Below are positions 44,089 to 54,809 of a stretch of DNA of 64,000 nt, piece after piece. Position 1 is the stretch's first letter; each line of letters opens with the position of its first letter. Source of the stretch: Owenia fusiformis. Lineage: Eukaryota; Annelida; Polychaeta; Sabellida; Oweniidae. The notes below the pieces were generated by a model. The model saw nothing but the letters and a program-made list of their open reading frames with translations, had not been told where the DNA came from and did not search any database. The stretch spans positions 38,345,348 to 38,409,347 of the forward strand of contig CAIIXF020000006.1 in the NCBI GenBank assembly GCA_903813345.2. Direction: 5' to 3'. The position numbers and the translations under genes were made by a program.

Positions 44089-44791
44089 AATCCCAACGAA
44101 CAAAATATCAATTACTGAATTCCAATCAATTATACTCATTACTTTGGTTAAAATTGAAAAATTTAGATTTTAGAATTGCGAACTCATGCAAAGCAGCCAT
44201 TTTGAATTTTCTGAGGTACAAATCTGAAAAATAATACCATAATTGTGATCTACTCCAAAATTCCTTCAATTTGAGTATTATATAGCCATACTTTGAAGGG
44301 ATCGAAAAATTATTGCGAAATCGTACATTAGACCGCCATTTTGAATTTTACGAGGCTCGAATCAGAAAAAGATCTACTCTTAATTGCCTTTCATTTGAAT
44401 ATAATAAAGCTATACTTCAGAAAGATCTAAAAATTAGCGAAAATTTCTGTTTTCCTGACCCCCCATACACGGCCCCCTGGGGGTCAGGATGAAAAACACG
44501 GAATATATGTGAAATAGATAGATGTTGAATATACCACCAAAATTTCAAACAATAATATTAATTACTTTGGTTTAGAATGAAAAATTTATGATTTTTGCGA
44601 AAAAGTCCCGTCATTTTTAAAGTGGCGGCCATCTTGAAAAAAATCTTTCCACCAGATATGAAGAAAATCCGTCAACTAATATTTGAGTTATCTTCCGGAC
44701 GGACGGACGGACTGACTGACTGACGGACTGACGGACTGACGGACGGACGGAGGGCTTCACTATATCCCTACCGAACTTCGTTCGTTGGGAT
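44089..44791. mobile_element. ~700-bp element with ATCCCAACGAAC ends
   Basis: ATCCCAACGAAC at the left and GTTCGTTGGGAT at the right are inverted. A GGAC/GACT tetranucleotide tract (44697-44752) lies inside the right end. No ORF. Confidence 0.65.
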
Positions 44792-45055
44792 AATTAACGG
44801 TTGGACCCCGTGATTCTTCATACAAATTGGACCCCAGTCCTCAGTCATTAAAAATCAGATTCTTATCCATTTAGCTTATAAAAATCAGTGATAATCCAAA
44901 TTAAAAGTAAAAGAGTATATACATGTATACACCACGCAATGTACAATAGCGGACTTTTTAAACATTTTTAACGTATTCCTGGACCTCAGGATTAGACCCA
45001 CTGGCGGATCTGAGGGGGGCTTTGTTTATCAATACATGGTTTGACTGTACCTCAT

Positions 45056-47338
45056 TGTGATGATCCTCCCTTGCTTAATACAATGTTATGTGATTATTCT
45101 GGAGGATAATCACTTTGTTTGAATTGCTCTTACCTTTATTTATCAATTATGTTTGTAGATACTTCATAATTCAGGAGTTTGTTCAGAATTTTCTTATTTC
45201 ACTACTTCCTTGTTTGTTGATAGTCTCATTAAAACGTTTATATGTGAATTTCCAACACTAGGCACATTATGTCAACTTTATATCAAATGTTGGTCATGTT
45301 ATTGTTTATTTTAGCAATATTTAATGTTTATTATGTGTGATTAATTATAGGGGCCAAACTAAAGCGATTACATTTTATTTTGAGACTATATAATTTTGGC
45401 TAGATTTGCATGAATCATCAGTTCTTCAGTGAGACTTTGAATCACCGGCAAGTAACAGGAATTAACTTTCTCTCTGCATTTTGGAATTAATACACATACA
45501 TATTGGATATATAACATCTTATTAGATACACTAACCTAGGTGAACGGGTTAGTAAGGTAATGGAATTACTTTTACTCTAAAACAGAGAAACTGTTTATAC
45601 TTTTTCCTTGTTGGTGAATCTTCTGATTTCTCTCACTCATTTAGCTTCATTTACATTAGCATGAATTCATTTAAACCTTGTTGAGGGTTATTGTATCAGG
45701 TTCAAAAAGAATATTCAGGGCCATTTTGTATGATTACGACTTTGATTTCAATCTGCCTGGTCACGCCTTGAATCAAACTGTGGCTGTACGTATTTATATA
45801 GCAGATTAATTTGAACTCTCAGAATTTTATTTCTAATTAACCTTATAAGCATTGAGCGAGCTACGTGTACATTATTGTGAGAAGCATTTCTGATTCATTT
45901 GAAATTTACAGATTGACCTACATGTATATTTAAGATTCAATCGCCAACTTGGTATTTTTGGCTTTATCTTATATAATTTGAGGGTAATATCTGTTTGCCA
46001 GTGTCAATTATTTGTGTCACTGAAAATGTCCACACTTTAAAGCTAGATTACTTTAGAAACTTTCAACTTGTGAGAAACATTGGCTATATTTGTTCCCAAA
46101 GTTTTACTATTATTGCATGTAGTATTATTTCACATTTTATTCTAAATATTCCCGAGACGAGTTGGTTTGGGGTGATCAAGGCAATCTTCATATTTGCTGA
46201 CACTCTTTAGGGGATCTGTGTTGCACCTGGTTAGTATCATCAGGCATGGACTAGTTACGATTTTTTAGTTGTAAAACAGCTTCACAGCATAACCATCTTT
46301 TGAGCGCTCCATTCATTTCACTGGGCATATTTTATTTATCTTAATCGTGATTGCACGAATACTGAAATTCTGAAAGAATCTAGCAATTGTTATATTTTTC
46401 ACTTCATTACAGAGTTATTTAAATATTTCCGGGGTAAGGTCATTATACAGAGTAGGAAGGGCAATTAATTGGCTGCTACTTTTGTTTGTCCCAGGGAACT
46501 AAGCATAGCCAGTGTTGGTATTAATTTGCTCATATAAAGCCTCACAGCATTTTAAATCTTTGTGTGCCTTTGTAATTACTGTGAGAAGATCCTATTTGGA
46601 ATTTTGCATAACTGTCTTAAGTTTTTGTCCCATTTGCTACACAGTGACTATCCGACCACCTTTATATTTTCATTGCACTAATCAAACCCCTAGTCTTAGT
46701 CAGCTCCCATGTGGCCACATTATCTGTATTACATGTAAACACCTTCTGAAAACATTTGATCATTATCACTATCCCGAACAGGAGATACAATTAGCCTGTA
46801 CTCATTGTATTGATGCGTATCTGGCTATTTTAGCCCGTTCAGAACCCTTCTAAGAATTTATCTTGTATTGTTTTTATGATGACAATACAACCCCCCTTTT
46901 GCCTGTATTGAACTAATTAGACAGGTCATTTTACCAAGTGAGGAAAACTGGCAAGCAGAATTCAGAGTATCAAGTTACGTTAATAGTTTGCATTGAATTT
47001 CCTAGATACACTGAATTTCATAAGTGTATTTGACTGAAAAGAACGTTACTTTCTGTTTTATTGCATAACTGATGGTAAATCTATGTAGAATTGTATAACC
47101 AAACAAATGTATATATCTTGAAATAGAGTTGAATTATATTCATTTTATATAATTTCCCATTACATTCTCTGTTGTGTTGAATGATTGTGTAAAGTGAATG
47201 TGGATATAGATCAGTGTTTGAAAAGACCCCCATTCCCATATATTTTACAATCTATTGTCAAGCTAGACCATTAAAAATCCAAATACTTGATAGCTGGGTA
47301 ACCCAGGACCACGCTACCCAACACCCTGGGTTGCCACA
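45056..47338 (+). repeat. Left LTR of the retroelement
   Basis: Unusually long at 2,283 bp and AT-rich, with TG...CA ends. It contains a RING-like open frame at ~46512-46853, described separately. Confidence 0.93.
46512..46853 (+). other. RING-finger-like open frame inside the LTR
   Basis: The ~113-residue frame has the spacing of a C3HC4 RING finger: C-P-I-C, then L-P-C-G-H-I-I-C-I-T-C, then C-T-H-C. RING domains bind two zinc ions and usually serve ubiquitin ligases. The same frame recurs in the right LTR at 52420-52761. It is a part of this element; whether it is expressed is unknown. Confidence 0.5.
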
Positions 47339-47487
47339 GATGGTGCCAGCGGCTGGGGTCTAGATACTTTACGTATTGACTCACGCATTGGATTACGTCA
47401 TTATTTGATTCGATATAGATTGTTATTATACTGAAGTCTTTAACACTGTTTTATCAATTTATTTGAACATTCCCACTACTGCACATC

Positions 47488-49164
47488 ATGTCAGACACAT
47501 CAGAACCTTTTTATGTAGCTAGACACGGGTCATTGCCTACACCCGAATCTGGAGAAAGTTGTTCATCCCGTCCAGAGTTGAAAACGAACAATGCTGAGGG
47601 GATAACATCGGCATTCAATGACTCTGAGATGGTTTTAAGCCATCAGGAGTGCAGTGAGAAACAATTGGAATTGACAGTGGATGATGCAATACCCTTTGAG
47701 AAAACTGCTTCAAGCTTTTCGCCAATTAAAGGGAAGTCTCAATCCAAACATTTGTTGTCACATCTGAAATTGACCAAAATGCCTAAAATCCAGGAAACTG
47801 TACCCGAATCATTCCATACAGTTGACCTGACATTGAAACCATTCATCAGATCTGTTAAACCAGAAATAGCAAATCATGATTTGAGTCCAACACAAATTTC
47901 TGGTAGTAAAATTAAAAACTCATCAGTAGTATATAGTGAGCATTTCGATCCCCTTGATCCACATTCCACTGAGGTGGATCCCGGGAAGAGGAAACCATTA
48001 AGGGATATGCATGGTTGCAAACATGCAAATTTAGCTTTTGGGAAAACTATATCCTTGTATGGGGCAGTAGAAAAGGCTTCTGTTCAACAACGGGTGTTAA
48101 CCTTGCAAGCCTCCCCAGATGAAAAACCAGACAGTGGCTACCATTCACAAGAACTTGTAAGGCCAAAGTATGAATTGAAATACAGGCCAAAGTCTACCGT
48201 GTCCCATTCATTAGTCATTGAAACTAACAATATGACTAGTATGTTCTCTGATATCAGCCAGAGTGAACATTACAAATCCCATACTCCTCAATTACCAGAT
48301 TTAGAACATTCTTACATGTGTAATGAATCCAATGTATCTGGTGAAACTCATCCCTTAGAAGGTGATGGTTATTTCAGTGCTAGTAAGCATGAACAGAACA
48401 TATCCAAAAGTCCTAAAGATACTTGGTATTACACAGAATGTCCAGACAAAGCCATGGGGATCTTTTCTGAAAGAATGAATGCCAAGGCAGTGGATAGAGG
48501 ACGTCCAATTACCAGACAAACTAGAGCCCGTCCTCAATTTTCCTTGTTCCCAAAGAGAGTATATTCAGGTAGTAACCCTGTGTCCCAGCGGGTTCAGTTA
48601 TCGAGCAACTCTCTTCTGGATGACCCATCTGTTGTTGATGCAGATGTTGACAGCTGTGACAGCTCTGACTATGCAACAGCTGGTGAATTATTAGAACCTG
48701 GCAAGTGTAAAATGAAATCCAATTCTCTTCATTTCCCCAGGAAGGTAAAGCAATTTTCTGCTTTGCCTAGATTGCCAAATTCAGACTCTTCTGATGAAGA
48801 CTTACTGACAAGGTATGGCAATAAGCCTACCCAAACCAAATTGAGTCAGAGAGAAGTATATCCTTGTATCTCAGAGGCTGTAATTACTAAGTTAGTTCAG
48901 CAACAGATGATGATACTTGGTCAAAATCTGACAAAGGTTATAAAAAAGACCCTGAAAAGGAATTCCAATTCCAAGCCAAAGTCAAAGCGATATGCGTCAT
49001 ATTGCCAAATATGTGAAACAAGAAGCCATTCCATCTTTGACTGTGCCCAAAGACACCCCAACTCTAGGGTTACTGGTGTCAGAGCTTGTTTTAAATGTGG
49101 AAATGACCATCGTATAACTGATTGTCCTTCTCTAAAAGAAGGACCAGATCAGTTCGAACACTAA
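47488..49164 (+). CDS. Gag-like ORF of the LTR retroelement with CCHC zinc knuckles
   Basis: An open frame of 558 residues lies ~150 bases after the left LTR. The body is Ser/Pro/Lys-rich without a recognised fold. The C-terminus carries two zinc-knuckle-type clusters (residues ~506-519 and ~534-546), preceded by a basic stretch, as in nucleocapsid regions of gag. It is part of the fossil element and not a host gene. Confidence 0.75.
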   Translation: MSDTSEPFYVARHGSLPTPESGESCSSRPELKTNNAEGITSAFNDSEMVLSHQECSEKQLELTVDDAIPFEKTASSFSPIKGKSQSKHLLSHLKLTKMPKIQETVPESFHTVDLTLKPFIRSVKPEIANHDLSPTQISGSKIKNSSVVYSEHFDPLDPHSTEVDPGKRKPLRDMHGCKHANLAFGKTISLYGAVEKASVQQRVLTLQASPDEKPDSGYHSQELVRPKYELKYRPKSTVSHSLVIETNNMTSMFSDISQSEHYKSHTPQLPDLEHSYMCNESNVSGETHPLEGDGYFSASKHEQNISKSPKDTWYYTECPDKAMGIFSERMNAKAVDRGRPITRQTRARPQFSLFPKRVYSGSNPVSQRVQLSSNSLLDDPSVVDADVDSCDSSDYATAGELLEPGKCKMKSNSLHFPRKVKQFSALPRLPNSDSSDEDLLTRYGNKPTQTKLSQREVYPCISEAVITKLVQQQMMILGQNLTKVIKKTLKRNSNSKPKSKRYASYCQICETRSHSIFDCAQRHPNSRVTGVRACFKCGNDHRITDCPSLKEGPDQFEH

Positions 49165-50963
49165 ATCATGATAGTGTTAGTGTGTGTCTAGAATCAGGCC
49201 AGAAATATGCACCTCATTTACCATAGTACTAAAGAGTGGCCTTTATAACCATGCTACCTTAATTTTCCATGTTTCTGATGTTGATGTAAAACTATTATCC
49301 AATCAGAAGATTTATACTTAGGTATGCATTACTTTGTTTAACGTTGAAAACACTTTATTTGATTTTCAACACATGTGTTATATTTTATTCCCTTTTTTGC
49401 TTGTGTCTTTGTCTGCCATGAATTGCGGGCTGTTTTGAACTTGATGTTGTTTAAAACCTATGGCAGTGGGCTAGGTGGTAATGCAAGAACCTCGACACAT
49501 GTAAGGGAACTTTATTTATTTTTTATTGACCATTATTGTCATTGATTGCCATGCCAGAGCCTTACTTTACCCGAGCATTAGTGTTAATTGACAGCATTGG
49601 CCTGATCAACCAATGTTTGTACACATGTATACTGTTTGCTCTGGGAGGAACTAAGTAGTGAATAAAGTTTGTGAGGGCATGGTAATATGACAGTTGAACC
49701 CAGAAAACTGCTTTTGTTGAACTCCTGAGGTGGATTCATTTGCAGTGGATAACAGCTTTTGATTGACTGGGATTGAGTGACACCGTGGATAGGGCCCATC
49801 CATTGTCTTTGTTGAAGTGACATACCTGGTTTTCTGGCAGGTTGGTGATAGGTGTCTCTCATCTTGCCCACCCAGTCATGTTACCCATTTTGCCTTTTTT
49901 GGTGTACTGTAGCGTCTCCAGGAATATGACATGGTGATGCTTTCACCCGACAGAATTCCACCTCAACTTCCTTTGTATTGAAAGGGTCATTGTGACTGAA
50001 TTTGAATCATTCCCAGTACAAATGTTATGAGATATTATCTGAAAACTGCCAATCCGAAACTGATTGAGAAAGGATAAATCTTGATCATACGTTTGATTGA
50101 TTCAATCTCATTTGACAACCCTTTATTTTGGCCAATTTATATCACGTGTGTGATATTCAAGATTTAAATTTGTATTGTGTGAATAACAAGCCTTATTTCC
50201 AGGACTGTGATGATTTCTTTCCAGTCCTATATGAACAATCGTTATGACCTTCCACCTAATGAACATTTGAACACGATGATGATAATCTTTCCGGTTCAAG
50301 TTACTATTACTTATTTGGTGTACCCATGAGGTGACATGGGGAACCAGTGACAATATTGATAACCAGTGATGATTATGAACAAAGACAAAAACTTTATATT
50401 TATAAACTCGTCTATGTGATACATCTGCACTATGAGAAGCCACATGAGGAGTATCACAATCTGAACATTACCGGTATGTACTGGAATTATATCTGAGAAA
50501 CATGAAGCTGACAAGTATAACATTAATATCTGATATGATTTTGTTAGTGCACCCCATGCAGATATGGGGAACCAATGACACTTACAGCAAGCAGCCTATA
50601 TTCTCAGCAAAAACATTGATGTCTTGCTTTGGGCACTTTGATCTTATATTGCAAAACATGATATGGCATGGACAACCATAGACAATTGCCATACTATGAA
50701 CAATACTTCACATGATATGATGTTTGTAACTCCAATGACTACAACGTATATAATGGAGAATAGACTCAAGGATTACTACTGCCAACAACAATAATGATGA
50801 ACTCTAGCAGCTTATGAACACTTATTGTGTAAAAATTGTATGCAAGTTATCAAGCTTTTGCATGTTTTAGTACAAATTGGTAGATGGTGACTTTAGTAAC
50901 ATGTGTATTTGTATCTTTATATTTTCAGAGTTCGGGGTCGAACTGTTTTAAAAGGGGGAGCAG
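49165..50963. other. Internal non-coding part of the LTR retroelement
   Basis: No pol or env homology is recognised in this 1.8 kb. It ends with the polypurine stretch before the right LTR. Confidence 0.6.
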
Positions 50964-53246
50964 TGTGATGATCCTCCCTTGCTTAATACAATGTTATGTG
51001 ATTATTCTGGAGGATAATCACTTTGTTTGAATTGCTCTTACCTTTATTTATCAATTATGTTTGTAGATACTTCATAATTCAGGAGTTTGTTCAGAATTTT
51101 CTTATTTCACTACTTCCTTGTTTGTTGATAGTCTCATTAAAACGTTTATATGTGAATTTCCAACACTAGGCACATTATGTCAACTTTATATCAAATGTTG
51201 GTCATGTTATTGTTTATTTTAGCAATATTTAATGTTTATTATGTGTGATTAATTATAGGGGCCAAACTAAAGCGATTACATTTTATTTTGAGACTATATA
51301 ATTTTGGCTAGATTTGCATGAATCATCAGTTCTTCAGTGAGACTTTGAATCACCGGCAAGTAACAGGAATTAACTTTCTCTCTGCATTTTGGAATTAATA
51401 CACATACATATTGGATATATAACATCTTATTAGATACACTAACCTAGGTGAACGGGTTAGTAAGGTAATGGAATTACTTTTACTCTAAAACAGAGAAACT
51501 GTTTATACTTTTTCCTTGTTGGTGAATCTTCTGATTTCTCTCACTCATTTAGCTTCATTTACATTAGCATGAATTCATTTAAACCTTGTTGAGGGTTATT
51601 GTATCAGGTTCAAAAAGAATATTCAGGGCCATTTTGTATGATTACGACTTTGATTTCAATCTGCCTGGTCACGCCTTGAATCAAACTGTGGCTGTACGTA
51701 TTTATATAGCAGATTAATTTGAACTCTCAGAATTTTATTTCTAATTAACCTTATAAGCATTGAGCGAGCTACGTGTACATTATTGTGAGAAGCATTTCTG
51801 ATTCATTTGAAATTTACAGATTGACCTACATGTATATTTAAGATTCAATCGCCAACTTGGTATTTTTGGCTTTATCTTATATAATTTGAGGGTAATATCT
51901 GTTTGCCAGTGTCAATTATTTGTGTCACTGAAAATGTCCACACTTTAAAGCTAGATTACTTTAGAAACTTTCAACTTGTGAGAAACATTGGCTATATTTG
52001 TTCCCAAAGTTTTACTATTATTGCATGTAGTATTATTTCACATTTTATTCTAAATATTCCCGAGACGAGTTGGTTTGGGGTGATCAAGGCAATCTTCATA
52101 TTTGCTGACACTCTTTAGGGGATCTGTGTTGCACCTGGTTAGTATCATCAGGCATGGACTAGTTACGATTTTTTAGTTGTAAAACAGCTTCACAGCATAA
52201 CCATCTTTTGAGCGCTCCATTCATTTCACTGGGCATATTTTATTTATCTTAATCGTGATTGCACGAATACTGAAATTCTGAAAGAATCTAGCAATTGTTA
52301 TATTTTTCACTTCATTACAGAGTTATTTAAATATTTCCGGGGTAAGGTCATTATACAGAGTAGGAAGGGCAATTAATTGGCTGCTACTTTTGTTTGTCCC
52401 AGGGAACTAAGCATAGCCAGTGTTGGTATTAATTTGCTCATATAAAGCCTCACAGCATTTTAAATCTTTGTGTGCCTTTGTAATTACTGTGAGAAGATCC
52501 TATTTGGAATTTTGCATAACTGTCTTAAGTTTTTGTCCCATTTGCTACACAGTGACTATCCGACCACCTTTATATTTTCATTGCACTAATCAAACCCCTA
52601 GTCTTAGTCAGCTCCCATGTGGCCACATTATCTGTATTACATGTAAACACCTTCTGAAAACATTTGATCATTATCACTATCCCGAACAGGAGATACAATT
52701 AGCCTGTACTCATTGTATTGATGCGTATCTGGCTATTTTAGCCCGTTCAGAACCCTTCTAAGAATTTATCTTGTATTGTTTTTATGATGACAATACAACC
52801 CCCCTTTTGCCTGTATTGAACTAATTAGACAGGTCATTTTACCAAGTGAGGAAAACTGGCAAGCAGAATTCAGAGTATCAAGTTACGTTAATAGTTTGCA
52901 TTGAATTTCCTAGATACACTGAATTTCATAAGTGTATTTGACTGAAAAGAACGTTACTTTCTGTTTTATTGCATAACTGATGGTAAATCTATGTAGAATT
53001 GTATAACCAAACAAATGTATATATCTTGAAATAGAGTTGAATTATATTCATTTTATATAATTTCCCATTACATTCTCTGTTGTGTTGAATGATTGTGTAA
53101 AGTGAATGTGGATATAGATCAGTGTTTGAAAAGACCCCCATTCCCATATATTTTACAATCTATTGTCAAGCTAGACCATTAAAAATCCAAATACTTGATA
53201 GCTGGGTAACCCAGGACCACGCTACCCAACACCCTGGGTTGCCACA
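50964..53246 (+). repeat. Right LTR of the retroelement
   Basis: Same length as the left LTR and apparently identical in sequence. It ends 7 bases before the CACATGACAGTCACGTGAC sequence that may belong to the downstream gene's promoter. Confidence 0.93.
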
Positions 53247-53252
53247 TCATCA

Positions 53253-53313
53253 CATGACAGTCACGTGACTTCCATCAATCAAAATGGATGACAGATGAAT
53301 TCAACAAAATCAG
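53253..53313 (+). promoter_or_regulatory. Possible promoter / non-coding first exon of the arsS gene
   Basis: A CACGTGAC E-box lies at ~53262-53269. A strong donor CAG/GTAAGTC follows at 53313/53314. The next gene on this strand starts at 54810, so this could be a 5' UTR exon. It is inference only; no acceptor could be fixed with confidence. Confidence 0.3.
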
Positions 53314-53720
53314 GTAAGTCGTTTACAAATGCTTCTAAGTCGGCTGACATGGACATTGAAACATACTAGTAATTGGTTTACAAGATAGAAAGAGGCAGTC
53401 TAGAGTAGAAGTGAACATCAGTGAATTCCTAGATCATGCCCCAGTTCTATTTAGTCCACAGGAATTCGTCCATTGAAAAATTGATTTGGAATTGAAAATT
53501 ATGAAATTGGAAAAAATCCCTGTCTGAATCGTCAAACAGGAAATTATATAATGCCTTTTGTAGCTACATAAGACAAACCAGAAGATTATAATGAGCACAT
53601 TATAAAACTGTGTAATTATAAAAGTATAAGTGATTTTAGACTTTATGAAAATATAAGCACAAGTGAGAAGCACAAGTGTAAGCACAGGTGAAAAACAAGT
53701 AACACGAGACCACTTAGCGG

Positions 53721-53962
53721 AAGAGGGGGAGAAACCCCAGGGTTCAAAGATGACATACGCTTATAATGTAAATCTGTATTGAGATGACATTGTTGCCCAT
53801 GGTTTAGCGAGTCGATCGTTGATTGGTTTAAAACTAGGTCAATGTTTTTTCCTTTATGAAAGTCGCCATTTTGTAAACAAATATACGTACTGTCGTGAAA
53901 GGAGGTGCGCGAAGGAGGAAATCGTACGTCATCAACTGAATCATGTGGTTTTCCCTCCTCTT
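53721..53962. mobile_element. 242-bp MITE, AGAGGGGGAGAAA family, copy 1, 9-bp target duplication
   Basis: Ends AAGAGGGGGAGAAACC and TTTTCCCTCCTCTT are inverted. ACTTAGCGG lies at 53712-53720 and 53963-53971. Copy 2 is at 60281-60622. Confidence 0.88.
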
Positions 53963-53971
53963 ACTTAGCGG

Positions 53972-54809
53972 CATTACAGCGCATAAAAGGATACAAACAT
54001 CTCTGGCATTTTCTATACATGAAGTCTCGTCCAGTTTGTTAACTTCTTTACAGAATATGATAGAACACATCAAAGAAATAATATATACCCAATCTTGATG
54101 TCATTGAAATGAGCATAATGTGTTTTTTGTATAACTTTTTAGTAACAAATAAAGTTTATTTTTTATACCACAGGAATCTAGCCTATCACCTAAAGTGCTC
54201 ACCATATAAATGACACCTGGATTTTCTATCACCATTTCTCGACCATAGTGATTTGAGACTTCATACTTTTCAATAATGTCTAGATACACATCCCTTAAGG
54301 TTTTGTATATTTTACATTTTGTATACTCTCATTCACTGATGTACATTGTATAGCCTCTTGAAAATTCTCTTCTTTTTAACATGGGAAATCCTCACTTCAG
54401 CAAATCCAGGTATCATTTATTTATAGTGACCACTGTATCAACCTTTTTGGTCCTTCAGTTCACAGAGGTTTTAGCTCATCCTCATTCTCATTATAGGTAC
54501 TATTGAGAGTGAAGACAAGCAAAAACCTTTGTAAAGAACCCAAATGGACTTGATACAACTCCTGGGAAATAGATTTTCTGATTAGTCATGCCAAGTCATG
54601 TTGTCAAGTGTAATGCACTATTGAGCTTTTATCTGTAGTTATACTGTACTACTAAGCTCGGTTAGTTTAACCTTTGAAACATATGACAAACAAAACAACA
54701 TTTGATACTTTGTAGATTGGAGTAATAACTGAAATCATATTGCGATTCCCTGTCAAACTCAACAGAACAGTCTTGGGCATATAACAAATTGCTTGTGTCC
54801 TCGCACAAG
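53972..54809. other. Upstream region of the arsS start codon
   Basis: No separate gene is seen. It is likely the promoter, 5' UTR or first intron of the ArsS-type gene. Confidence 0.35.

Larger units (their letters stand above)
45056..53246 (+). mobile_element. LTR retroelement, structurally whole, apparently non-autonomous
   Basis: Two 2,283-bp LTRs (45056-47338 and 50964-53246) start TGTGATGATCC and end GGTTGCCACA. The flanking TCAT (45052-45055 and 53247-53250) is a 4-bp target duplication. Next to the left LTR is a TGG-led primer-binding-site candidate (47341 onward); a polypurine stretch AAAAGGGGGAGCAG precedes the right LTR. The internal part holds one gag-like ORF; I recognise no pol. 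The LTRs have the same length and look identical where compared, so the insertion is very recent. It is treated here as a fossil of the LTR class; the superfamily is not assigned. Confidence 0.92.
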
